Shown piece by piece: positions 8,099-16,685 of a stretch of 64,000 bases of DNA (its first letter is position 1; every line of letters begins with the position of its first letter). The stretch spans positions 1-64,000 of the forward strand of contig JASJCL010000010.1 in NCBI GenBank assembly GCA_030066015.1. Direction: 5' to 3'. The translations under genes and the position numbers were made by a program. The DNA is from Desulfosarcinaceae bacterium (GTDB lineage Bacteria; Desulfobacterota; Desulfobacteria; Desulfobacterales; Desulfosarcinaceae). The notes beneath the pieces were generated by a model that saw only the letters and a list, made by a program, of their open reading frames with translations, was not told the DNA's origin and did no database searches.

Positions 8099-8488
8099 TC
8101 AACGCCGGCGGATGCGGATCGGCCCCTTGGCCGTGGAGGCGTCCACCGCCCGTCCGCCCTGACAGATGTCGACCCGTCCCGCGACCACCAGGCGGCGCGC
8201 GGCGCGGCGCGCCGCCGGCATGAGGGCGCGCCAGTCGCCGTGGGTGTCAACCACCGCCCGCGCCGCCTCGCTGGGGCAGATGCTGCCGCCGCTGCGCTGG
8301 GCGAGAAGGGCCAGGATAGCGCGTTCCAGACGATGATCGACCGCCTGCAGGCCGGTTCGGCGGCAGGCGGCCGAGCAGTGGCGTACCTGATCCCAGTTGC
8401 GGCGCCAGCGCTTCCGCCAGACCATCCGTCGGCCGCAGACCGCACAGAACTTGACCGGCCGCTCAGTCGTCACCACCCGCCCCCCCAT
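8099..8488 (-). CDS. DUF2256-DUF3253 two-domain protein
   Basis: Protein of 129 aa. The N-terminal half has a zinc-ribbon-like DUF2256 motif, CAVCGRRMVWRKRW followed by HCSAACRR. The C-terminal half matches DUF3253, a winged-helix-like domain: LERAILALLAQR, ICPSEAARAV, ALMPAARRAARRL and a final GPIRIRRR. The start lies 26 bp inside the end of the photolyase fusion gene, so translation is probably coupled. DUF2256 genes are often found next to photolyase or cryptochrome genes, and this context agrees. DNA binding or a role in flavoprotein maturation would be guesses. Confidence 0.82.
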   Translation of the reverse strand: MGGRVVTTERPVKFCAVCGRRMVWRKRWRRNWDQVRHCSAACRRTGLQAVDHRLERAILALLAQRSGGSICPSEAARAVVDTHGDWRALMPAARRAARRLVVAGRVDICQGGRAVDASTAKGPIRIRRR

Positions 8489-10919
8489 GAAGCCGCCCCC
8501 CGACGCGCCCCAGCGACAATATTCTGCCGGCGACGGCTGTGCCGCTCAGGTAGGCGCCCTCCACCCGTGAGGCGTGGCACCAGTCGCCACAGACGCCGAG
8601 CCGCTCGGAGGGGGACCACAGGGCGCCCGTGTCCAGCGGCGCGGGGGCGATGGCGTGGGTCCAGCGGTGGGCGGTGAGCGTCACCGGGGTCAGGGGCGGG
8701 CAGCCGCTGTGGTCGAAGAAGGCTTGCAGCAATCTTGCGGCGATCGCGTCTGCATCCTCTGGCGCAGCAGTTGCGTCCGCCGGCGGCGGCCACCCACGGG
8801 CCCCATGCAGAACCCAGCGCTCGGCGGCGCCGCGCCCGGGCTTGCTGTTCTCCCGGGCCGCCCACGACAGCGGCCCCTCATTTAAGAAAAGGCCGTCGAA
8901 GGAGATCGGCAGCGGGGCGTCGAAGCGGGCCAGCACCGCCCAGCAGGCCTGCATGGCCACCCCATCGAGGGAGGCCCGCAGCTCTGATCCCTCCGGCAGC
9001 AGGGCGGCCGCCCGGGGCGCCGGCAAAGCGAGAACGAGGATGTCCGCCGCGGCCGGCGGTCCGCTACCGAGGTGCAGCCGCCAGCGGCCCTCGACCCGCT
9101 CCAGTCGCGATACCGCCCGACCGAGATGCAGGCGCAGATCCTCGGCGAGGGTCTCGGTCAGGCGCTGCATGGCGGGCACACCGACATAGCGCGCGATCCG
9201 CGATGTCACCGGGCGCAGGCGCCGCGGCGCTGCCACGGACCCCAGGCGACCCGACCAGGGGGCCACGCGACCGTCCGCCAGCCAGAGCGCCACCTGCCGA
9301 TGGAAACGCTCGTCGCGCACGGTGAAGTACTGCGCACCGCCGTCGGCGCCGTGGGGATCGTCGCCGATGCGGCCCAGACGCCCCCCCGGTGCGGAAGCTC
9401 GCTCGTAGACCGTGACCGCATGTCCCGCATCGGCCAGGGTGCGCGCGGCGGTCAACCCGGCCAGACCCGCGCCCACGACGGCCACGGCGAGGGGCCTGCC
9501 CGACGCGGGCGGATCTGTTCGACGGGTGTACCGCGCGAGGTCGATGCGCCGGCGGTGGCCTGCCAGCGATCGGGACCGCACGCGGCCCAAGATGGGCTGC
9601 GCGGGGGTGAAGGGGCGGTCGAAAAGTCCCAGGCACCAGAGAATGCCGCCGTAGGAGTTGGGGTCGCAGCCGTCCAGCGCGTAGCGGTGGTTGAGGTCGA
9701 TCATGCGCCGCAGGGCCGCCTGGGGTGTCGGCGTCCACTGCAGCAGGGCCTTGCCCCAGGTCATGCGGAGGTTGTTGTGCAATTCGCCGTGCCGCAGCAG
9801 TGATCGCTGGGCGGCGTCCCACAGCGGATCGCCGCTGCGGGCGCGGGCCAGCCGCTCGGCGGAGAGCAGGGCCGGGCGGGGGTCATCCGCATGCCGTTCC
9901 AGGGTCTCCCGGGCCCAGGCGGGCAAGCGTTCGAAGCGTTCCGGATCCTCGCTGTGCCAGCAGAAGTTGTGCGCCAGCTCTCGCCAGATGAGCAGTTCGT
10001 CCAGAAACTTGTCGGCGCCCTTGGACCCCGCCGCGGCCGCCTCCCGGGCGATGCGCAGGGGCGAGACCATGCCGTAGTGCAGGTAGGGCGACAGGCGGCT
10101 GACGCCCAGGGGCGGGGCGACGGCGGCATCGTTGCGCAGCTGTGCGTAGCGTTTCAGGCCCTGACGCTTGAACGCCTCCCAGCGACGATAGCCGGCGGTC
10201 GATCCGCCCACCGTGTGGGCCACCGGCCCAATCGTATGGTCGATGCGGCAGCCGGCGCACAACTCGGCGAGATCGGCCGATTGCAGGTCCAGGGCAGGCA
10301 GGGAGGGCGCACCCGTGTAAGGGGGCAGCTCGGGATCCACCACCGGCCAATGGGCGTGGATGCGGCGACGATAGGCGACTTTGGTGTGCTCCCGAAAGCG
10401 GTAGGCCCGCTCGAAGCGCCTTGTCACCAGCGGCATGGGCAGCACGCACGAACAGTCCACCGTCCAGAGGGGCGCCCGAACCCGATGGGCCAGGGCGGCC
10501 ACCCAGCGGGTGAAGGGCGGCACGGGAAAGCTCTCGGTGAGGACCAGGGCGGCCTCGTCGGCCAGTTCACGCAGCGGCGACGGCGCGGCGGGGTCGGCCG
10601 GCAGGTGGAAATCGTAGGCGATGCCCCGGCGACGCAGGCCCCGCTGCACCTCCCGCGCCCCCTGCAGGATGAAGCGGTGGTGGCGATCGGCATTGGTGGG
10701 ATGGCGGCCGCCCAAGCCTTGGTAGACGCGCACGGGAATCCCCAGCCGGTTGCCCATGCAGAGGGCCACGTCCAGGGCCGGATGCTCATGGTCGCGCAGG
10801 GCGTGGTGCATCCAGTAGAGAACATAGGGCTTGCCGGGATCGGGGCTCCCCGGCCGTAGGACGCTGACGCGCTCCCTGAGATGGGGCGGCAGCGATTGTA
10901 TATTGGGGTCGCGCGGCAT
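8463..10919 (-). CDS. Class II photolyase-like protein fused to an FAD-dependent amine-oxidase-like domain
   Basis: Fusion protein of 818 aa. Residues about 30-465 match class II CPD photolyases: the antenna half begins VLYWMHHALRDHEHPAL, and the FAD half has SRLSPYLHYGMVSP, ELLIWRELAHNFCW, a MTWGKALLQW motif and LNHRYALDGCDPNSYGG. From about 476 a second protein starts with a dinucleotide-binding motif, VVGAGLAGLTAARTL, followed by ERASAPGGRLG. It ends in GVCGDWCHASRVEGAYLSG, the C-terminal flavin contact typical of renalase and amine-oxidase-like proteins. Light-driven repair of UV dimers is the expected role of the first half if the key residues are kept. The second half may reduce flavin or act separately. 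One long uninterrupted frame argues against a sequencing artefact. Confidence 0.88.
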   Translation of the reverse strand: MPRDPNIQSLPPHLRERVSVLRPGSPDPGKPYVLYWMHHALRDHEHPALDVALCMGNRLGIPVRVYQGLGGRHPTNADRHHRFILQGAREVQRGLRRRGIAYDFHLPADPAAPSPLRELADEAALVLTESFPVPPFTRWVAALAHRVRAPLWTVDCSCVLPMPLVTRRFERAYRFREHTKVAYRRRIHAHWPVVDPELPPYTGAPSLPALDLQSADLAELCAGCRIDHTIGPVAHTVGGSTAGYRRWEAFKRQGLKRYAQLRNDAAVAPPLGVSRLSPYLHYGMVSPLRIAREAAAAGSKGADKFLDELLIWRELAHNFCWHSEDPERFERLPAWARETLERHADDPRPALLSAERLARARSGDPLWDAAQRSLLRHGELHNNLRMTWGKALLQWTPTPQAALRRMIDLNHRYALDGCDPNSYGGILWCLGLFDRPFTPAQPILGRVRSRSLAGHRRRIDLARYTRRTDPPASGRPLAVAVVGAGLAGLTAARTLADAGHAVTVYERASAPGGRLGRIGDDPHGADGGAQYFTVRDERFHRQVALWLADGRVAPWSGRLGSVAAPRRLRPVTSRIARYVGVPAMQRLTETLAEDLRLHLGRAVSRLERVEGRWRLHLGSGPPAAADILVLALPAPRAAALLPEGSELRASLDGVAMQACWAVLARFDAPLPISFDGLFLNEGPLSWAARENSKPGRGAAERWVLHGARGWPPPADATAAPEDADAIAARLLQAFFDHSGCPPLTPVTLTAHRWTHAIAPAPLDTGALWSPSERLGVCGDWCHASRVEGAYLSGTAVAGRILSLGRVGGRLHGGAGGDD

Positions 10920-11357
10920 GGCGGTCGCTCCAGGGGTGTCGGATCGTCATCATAGTAGTTCCTCTCGGCCGGCAAGGCAATCTTCCCGGCCGCCCGCCGC
11001 CGACGCCGTATCGCCCACCGCCTTAATCCCGAAGTGGTAAAATTTGCGGTTGATCCCCGCGGGGTGGATACATATACTTAAATCAGCGGTTTCTCTTAAA
11101 AAAGAAGGATACCTGTCGGGTCCGCCGACACGCATCGAGGCGTCCCACACTGCCAACACCACGAACCGCAGTCGCTCGCGGTCGGTATCGCCGTGCGACC
11201 CAGCCTGCGCCCTGCGCCCCAGCGACCGCATGCAGCGACGCTGGGGGCCGATGAGGGAAATGCGGCGTTTCCACCAGTTCCAGCTCCGTCAAATCGAAAC
11301 AGGTCGATCCTAATATATTTGCGTCCCGCAAACTCTAGCCGAAAAGTGGGGGAAAAC
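10920..11357 (+). other. 438-bp intergenic region upstream of the PrkA operon
   Basis: Divergent gap between the photolyase fusion and the PrkA operon. It holds a candidate promoter at 11050-11078 and a CCCCGCGGGG palindrome at 11054-11063 that overlaps its -35 side. The reading frame of prkA stays open upstream to 11193, but the region lacks family similarity, so it is treated as leader. Nothing else was recognised. Confidence 0.5.
11050..11078 (+). promoter_or_regulatory. Candidate promoter for the PrkA-YhbH-SpoVR-PrkA2 operon
   Basis: TTGATC (11050-11055) and TATACT (11073-11078) are separated by 17 bp, a good match to the housekeeping sigma pattern. Transcription would start near 11085, leaving a leader of about 270 nt before the ATG. 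The palindrome CCCCGCGGGG overlaps the -35 end and could bind a regulator. Confidence 0.45.
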
Positions 11358-13418
11358 ATGACAGCCAACAGCAATGCCGATCTGGCCAGCCACCTCACCG
11401 CCGTCAAGAATGAGGAGCGCCGCTTCGAGAACGCCTTCCAGGGGGTGGCCCGCATGGTGCTCGAAAACAACATCGAAAAAGTGGTCGTAAACGGGAAAAC
11501 CACTTACGACTTCAGTATCTTCAGGGAGGGGCGAAAGCACGTCATCGGCATGTATGACGAGATCAACAGCTTCGTCTCCTACGTGAAGGATGCGGCCGAA
11601 GGCGGCAGCTCCAAGGAGATGGCCTACGTGCTGGTGGGCGAGCCGGGCAATGGCAAGACCTTTTTCGTGGAGTTCCTCTGCGCCTGCTACCGCCAGTTTC
11701 TCTCCCAAGACGGCAACCGGAAATACACCTTCCGCTTCAAGAACATGGACCAGTTCGGCGAGTACGGCCGCATCAAGTCGGTGGAGTCCCAGACCTACGA
11801 GGACCCCATGGTCCTGGCCATGAACCTCTTCGACGACCGCAACGAAACCCGGGAATATCTGGCCAAGACCTTCGGCTTCACAGAAGATGAGATCGAGACC
11901 TTCTACGAAGACTACCGCCCCCTGGGCGCCTGCAGCGGGTATATCTGGAACGATATCCGCGCCCACACGGACGGCAAGATCGACGAGATGCTCAAGTACG
12001 TGGAGATCATCCCCGTGCCCCTCACCGAAAGCCTGGGCACGGTCACCGGCAAGTATCCGGCCAAGGACAAGATCACCAGCTCGGCGGTGGACCTGCTCGG
12101 CGAGGAGTCGATCCAGCGGCTGCTGCACATCACCGACACCAACAACCCCTACCGCTTCGATCTGCGCCGTGGCGCGCTGGCGCGGGTGGCCGGCGGCGGG
12201 ATTCACTTCTCCGACGAGATCTACAAGAACAAGAAGGACCTCGTCCAGGTCTACCTGGGGGTCATCCAGAACCGCAGCATCGAGATCGACGGCTACAAGT
12301 GGCCCATCGACACCCTCATCGTGGCCACCAGCAACAATTCGGAGTTCAACCGCTTCCTCTCCGAGAAGGAGGAGGCCCCCATCGTCGACCGCTGCCGCAT
12401 CTGCTACGTCTCCCACAACACCAACTACAAGCTTCAGCGCCAGTTGACGGCCTACGCCATCGGCAGCGAGAGCCGCACGACCATCAACCGCGACGATCTC
12501 CACCAGGACCCCAACCTCAACTACGCCGCCTCGGTGGCCGTGGTGCTCACCCGACTGCCGGCCAGCGAGAAGCTGACGCCCATCGAAACCATGAAACTCG
12601 GCGCCGGCGAGGTGGCCGGCGAGAAGAGCATCAAGACCCTGGCCGAGGTGATCGACACCCTCAACCAGGAACCCGATATCACCAAGCGCTTCGGCCAGAG
12701 GGGGCTCGGGCAGCGCAACCTGGGCCGCGCGATCCAGCTGCTCGTGGAGGGTTCGGAGACCAATGAGGGCCAATGCATGTTCGCTTACGACGTCTACACC
12801 TCCCTGGAGCGCATCATCCTCGATTACGTCAGCGAGGCCAATGACCGCACCAAATATCTGGAAGACGTCAAAATCGCCAAGGGCCTCTACCGCGAGCGCA
12901 TCATGACGGAGATGTTCAACGCCTACATGGACGAACCGCTGGCGATCCGCAAAGACGTGATGAACTACGTCAACATGATCATCGGCATCGACGCGGAGAA
13001 CCTCGGGCCGGACAAGATGTGGAAATACAAGGACCCCCAGACCGGCGAGCTGCGGGCCCTGAAAATCGACGAGCGGTATGTCAAGAGCGTTGAGGAGCGC
13101 CTGGGGCTCAAAACCGAGGAGCAGCGCGAAACCTTTCGCACGTCGATTCGCAAGATCTACGGGCAGAAAATCTCGGTGGATCCCAACTACGACTTCATGG
13201 ACAACCTCGAGCTGGTCAAGGCGGTCACCGACGTGCGCCTCAAGTCGGATATCGCCGGCGCGGGCAGCCTCATCGGCGCCCTGGCCAACCGCACCAACGA
13301 GGAGAACCAGAAGCTTTACGACCGCATGGTGGAGACCATGCTGGGCAAACTCGGCTATTGCCGCACCTGCGCACAGAAGACGATCGAGTACTTTTGTACG
13401 CAGGAGGACGAGAATTGA
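11358..13418 (+). CDS. prkA: PrkA-family serine protein kinase (AAA+ ATPase)
   Basis: Protein of 686 aa of the PrkA/YeaG family, which joins an AAA+ ATPase domain to a C-terminal kinase-like domain and acts in sporulation, starvation and stress signalling. Walker A is GEPGNGKT (residues 94-101), and a Walker B-like stretch is GGGIHFSDEIYKNKKDL near 280. The C-terminal part has the usual RGLGQRNLGRAIQLL and MNYVNMIIGIDAENLGPDKMW segments. A small CRTCAQKTIEYFC tail could bind metal. The ATG at 11358 begins the conserved part. First gene of a four-gene operon with yhbH-like, spoVR-like and a second prkA-like gene. Confidence 0.92.
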   Translation: MTANSNADLASHLTAVKNEERRFENAFQGVARMVLENNIEKVVVNGKTTYDFSIFREGRKHVIGMYDEINSFVSYVKDAAEGGSSKEMAYVLVGEPGNGKTFFVEFLCACYRQFLSQDGNRKYTFRFKNMDQFGEYGRIKSVESQTYEDPMVLAMNLFDDRNETREYLAKTFGFTEDEIETFYEDYRPLGACSGYIWNDIRAHTDGKIDEMLKYVEIIPVPLTESLGTVTGKYPAKDKITSSAVDLLGEESIQRLLHITDTNNPYRFDLRRGALARVAGGGIHFSDEIYKNKKDLVQVYLGVIQNRSIEIDGYKWPIDTLIVATSNNSEFNRFLSEKEEAPIVDRCRICYVSHNTNYKLQRQLTAYAIGSESRTTINRDDLHQDPNLNYAASVAVVLTRLPASEKLTPIETMKLGAGEVAGEKSIKTLAEVIDTLNQEPDITKRFGQRGLGQRNLGRAIQLLVEGSETNEGQCMFAYDVYTSLERIILDYVSEANDRTKYLEDVKIAKGLYRERIMTEMFNAYMDEPLAIRKDVMNYVNMIIGIDAENLGPDKMWKYKDPQTGELRALKIDERYVKSVEERLGLKTEEQRETFRTSIRKIYGQKISVDPNYDFMDNLELVKAVTDVRLKSDIAGAGSLIGALANRTNEENQKLYDRMVETMLGKLGYCRTCAQKTIEYFCTQEDEN

Positions 13419-13461
13419 TGCGTCCACCTGAAAAATGCCGGTTCAAAGCAAGGCGGACCCT

Positions 13462-14859
13462 ATGAAGAGAGAACTGCAAAAACGCTTCGACGCCCTCCTG
13501 CAGGCCGGGCTCGACCCGCAGCGGGCGGCCCGTCTGCGACGGGAGCTGATGGGCCCCCAAGACCACGGGGATCCGGTGCCGGCGCAGGAGACGCCGGTCG
13601 ACCCGACACTGGCGCTGGCCGACCTGGGGATTTACGATTACCACGACTTGCTGGCCCTCCAGGACAACCCGGAGCCCAAGGCCTCCTACGCCAACCGCAT
13701 CCGCTCCATCGACGAGCTGCTGGAACGCGACAAGCTGCGGGCCAAGGACGGCTTTCCCCGCAAGATCCGCCTGGGCAGAATGATCAAGCCGGGCAAGACC
13801 GGCCAGGGCAAGGTGGTGGTCGTCCCCAGCACGACCGAGGAGAAATTCATTCACGATCCCAACTTCTCCGAGGAGGAGGAGGAGCAGGGGGCCGGCGGCA
13901 GCGGTCAGGGCGAAGAGGGCGAGGTGATCGGCGAGCAGCCGGTGCGCCCGGAACAGCAGGGCGGGGGCGGCCCCGGCCAGGGAGAGGGGGGCGAGCACGA
14001 GATGGAGTCCTCGGCCTACGACCTGGGCAAAATCCTCACCGAGCAGTTCGAGCTGCCCAACCTCAAGGACAAGGGCAAGAAGCGCTCGCTGACCCGCTAC
14101 ACCTATGATCTCACCGACAAGAATCCCGGCTTCGGCCAGGTGCTGGACAAGAAGGCCACCCTGCGCAGAATCGTGGAGACCAATATCTCGTTGGGCAATA
14201 TCGCCGGCCAACCGGCAGAGCGCTCGATAGACCCCTCCACCTTCCTCATCTCGCCGCAGGACAAGATTTACCGCATCCTCTCCCGCGAAAAGGACTACGA
14301 GAGCCAGGCGATGGTCTTCTTCGTGCGCGACTACTCCGGCTCCATGGCGGGCAAGTGCACCGAGCTGGTGGTGGCCCAGCATGTCCTGATCTACAGCTGG
14401 CTGAGCTATCAGTACGCCAACCAGGTCGAATCCCGGTTCGTACTGCACGACACCAGCGCCAAAGAGGTGCCCGATTTCGCCGCCTACTACAACCTCAAGG
14501 TGGCCGGCGGCACCCAGGTCTCCTCGGCCTACCGCCTGGTGAACGAGATAGTGGAGACCGAATCGCTGGCCAACGACTACAATATCTATGTGTTTCACGG
14601 CACCGACGGCGATGACTGGGACACCGAGGGTAAAGAGGCGATCCCCGAGCTGAAGAAGATCCTGGCCTACGCCTCCCGGGTGGGCATCACGGTGGTGCAG
14701 CACGGCAGCACCAGCACCACGAAATCGGAGGTGGAGCGATACGTCGCGAAGTCGGACCTGTTGGAGAGCGCCAGCACCACCCTGCGGATGGACGTCATGC
14801 AGGAGGACTCCGACGAGTCCCGCATCATCGAAGGGATCCGCAACCTCATCAGCGAGTGA
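13462..14859 (+). CDS. YhbH/YeaH family protein (DUF444, VWA-like)
   Basis: Protein of about 465 aa of the YeaH/YhbH (DUF444) family, the regular partner of PrkA and SpoVR. The N-terminal 130 residues are basic and are followed by an acidic, Gly- and Gln-rich linker (about 130-175). The C-terminal half is a von Willebrand factor A-like domain with the MIDAS-type motif RDYSGSM and the later GTDGDDWDTEG. AAGGCGG precedes the ATG at 13462, which is preferred over the ATG at 13435 because that has no ribosome-binding site. In E. coli the homologous yeaG-yeaH-ycgB set responds to nitrogen starvation and stationary phase; the molecular role of YeaH is unknown. Confidence 0.9.
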   Translation: MKRELQKRFDALLQAGLDPQRAARLRRELMGPQDHGDPVPAQETPVDPTLALADLGIYDYHDLLALQDNPEPKASYANRIRSIDELLERDKLRAKDGFPRKIRLGRMIKPGKTGQGKVVVVPSTTEEKFIHDPNFSEEEEEQGAGGSGQGEEGEVIGEQPVRPEQQGGGGPGQGEGGEHEMESSAYDLGKILTEQFELPNLKDKGKKRSLTRYTYDLTDKNPGFGQVLDKKATLRRIVETNISLGNIAGQPAERSIDPSTFLISPQDKIYRILSREKDYESQAMVFFVRDYSGSMAGKCTELVVAQHVLIYSWLSYQYANQVESRFVLHDTSAKEVPDFAAYYNLKVAGGTQVSSAYRLVNEIVETESLANDYNIYVFHGTDGDDWDTEGKEAIPELKKILAYASRVGITVVQHGSTSTTKSEVERYVAKSDLLESASTTLRMDVMQEDSDESRIIEGIRNLISE

Positions 14860-14930
14860 GGGCGTCCACCGTGACGCCTTCGTCACGCCGATCGGCGTGA
14901 GCCACCCGCATTCGGAAAAGGCCGACCACC

Positions 14931-16583
14931 ATGGAACTGATCGATCAACACACCAAGCGGATCATGGAAGGCTGCAAGCAGCGCGCCTGGGACCAGGGCC
15001 TGCGGTTCGAGGATGAGAGCCTCGAGTACATCGTCACCAACCGCGACCTGCTCGAGCTCTCCCCCAAGATCATGATCCCCACATTGTACGATTACTGGGT
15101 ACACGACGTCGAGGTGATGAAGGGCAAGGGCAAGTACGAGCTCTATCCCAGCAACCCTTACGAAACGGTGATCAACACCCGGCCGGCGATCTCCTTCTAC
15201 AACGACAACAACCCCGACTGGCTCAACGTGATGATCTTCTACCACGTCCTGGGCCACATCGATTTTTTCCAGAACAACCTCTATTTCCGCCACACCTGGG
15301 ACTACGACTTCGCCGGCGAGGCCCTGAGCGACAAGCGCGTCATCGCCAAGCTGCGTTCCGAGAAGGGCCGTTGGGTGGATTACGTGATCGAATTCGCCCG
15401 CGGCATCGACAACCTGGTGGGCTATTTCGGGGAGCTGTCGCGCCTCAATCCGCCACCGCCGCTGAGCCACTCCAAGCGGGTGGACTACTATTTCGACATC
15501 TTTCTGCAGCAGATCAAGCACGTCAATACCAGCAATTACATCAAGGAGATTGAGCGCTTCAATCAGTGTCAGCTGGGGGATGAGGCTCTCTGCGAGGATG
15601 CCTTCTTCAGCGAGGTGGACCGCCGCCACCCCGAATTCAACGCCCTCTATCGCAAGCATATCGAGAAGAAGCCCAAGGTGCGGCTGGACCTCTACCAATT
15701 CATTGTGGAGAACTCCGATTTTCTGGCCAAAGAGGAGAACCAGTGGATCCTCAGCATCCTCCATGTAATCCGCAAGACCGCCCTCTTCTTTCAGCCCCAG
15801 ATCCGCACCAAGATCATGAACGAGGGCTGGGCCAGCTACTGGCACGAAACCCTCTTCCTCAGCGACAACCGCATCAACGGCCACGAGGTGGATTTCGCAC
15901 GGGTCAACGCGGGGGTGACCGCCATGCCTCGGGTGGGTCTCAACCCCTACGCCCTGGGCATGCGCATGTTCTACTTCCTGGAGGAGATGGGCGACAAGGG
16001 GAAATACAGCTACGATTTTCAGCGCAACCAGGACATCCGCGTCCGCAAGGACTACGACCGCAAGCTGAATGCCGGCAAGGCCTTCATTTTCGACATCCGG
16101 GAAAATCTCAGCGACTTCACCTTCCTCAACACCTTTCTGGATCAGGATTTCGTTACCAAAAACGACCTCTTTGTGGCCGGCAAGCGTCTCAATGAGGAGC
16201 GCATGGTGTGGGAGTACTACGTCAAGAGCCGCAAAGCGGCCGACTACCGCAAGATGATCCTCGAGTCGCTCTACCACCCGCCCCACATCGAGATCGACCA
16301 CACCAAGAGCAATAACGGCGTGCTCTACCTGACCCACCATTTCGAGGGCAAACCCCTGCTCAAGGAGTTCATTCCCAACACGATGCTGGGCATCGAATTT
16401 CTCTGGGGCGCCCCTGTGAAGCTGGAAACCACCGAGGTGGTCTCGCGGGTGGCGCCGCCCAGCCGGCCGAGCATCCCCGGCCTGCCGGCGCCGACGACGG
16501 ACCGGCCCCGCAAGCGGGAGATCAAGTGGCAGCGGGTGGTCTACACCATGGAGGATCGCCAACTCACCAAAGAGAAGTTGTGA
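14931..16583 (+). CDS. SpoVR family protein
   Basis: Protein of 550 aa matching SpoVR/YcgB, first known for spore cortex formation in Bacillus but common in non-spore-formers next to prkA and yeaH. Conserved stretches include ENPSY-like SNPYETVINTRPA, YHVLGHIDFFQNN near 105, KIMNEGWASYWHETL near 300 and NPYALGMRMFYFLEE near 340. The family function is unresolved; its fixed genomic partners suggest a common complex or signalling path. It lies 71 bp after the yhbH-like stop and 102 bp before the second prkA-like gene, in the same direction. Confidence 0.93.
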   Translation: MELIDQHTKRIMEGCKQRAWDQGLRFEDESLEYIVTNRDLLELSPKIMIPTLYDYWVHDVEVMKGKGKYELYPSNPYETVINTRPAISFYNDNNPDWLNVMIFYHVLGHIDFFQNNLYFRHTWDYDFAGEALSDKRVIAKLRSEKGRWVDYVIEFARGIDNLVGYFGELSRLNPPPPLSHSKRVDYYFDIFLQQIKHVNTSNYIKEIERFNQCQLGDEALCEDAFFSEVDRRHPEFNALYRKHIEKKPKVRLDLYQFIVENSDFLAKEENQWILSILHVIRKTALFFQPQIRTKIMNEGWASYWHETLFLSDNRINGHEVDFARVNAGVTAMPRVGLNPYALGMRMFYFLEEMGDKGKYSYDFQRNQDIRVRKDYDRKLNAGKAFIFDIRENLSDFTFLNTFLDQDFVTKNDLFVAGKRLNEERMVWEYYVKSRKAADYRKMILESLYHPPHIEIDHTKSNNGVLYLTHHFEGKPLLKEFIPNTMLGIEFLWGAPVKLETTEVVSRVAPPSRPSIPGLPAPTTDRPRKREIKWQRVVYTMEDRQLTKEKL

Positions 16584-16685
16584 CGGCCGGAGCCGGCGCC
16601 CCGAAGCGCGCCCCCAGGAATTGCCTGATGCGAATCGGCAGCGGGACCAACGACGCTTGAACGCAACCACGGAAGAAGCGATGCG

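Noticed and set aside
11310..13427. Long minus-strand frame opposite prkA
   Set aside because: Antisense shadow with no motifs; the sense frame carries all the PrkA signatures.
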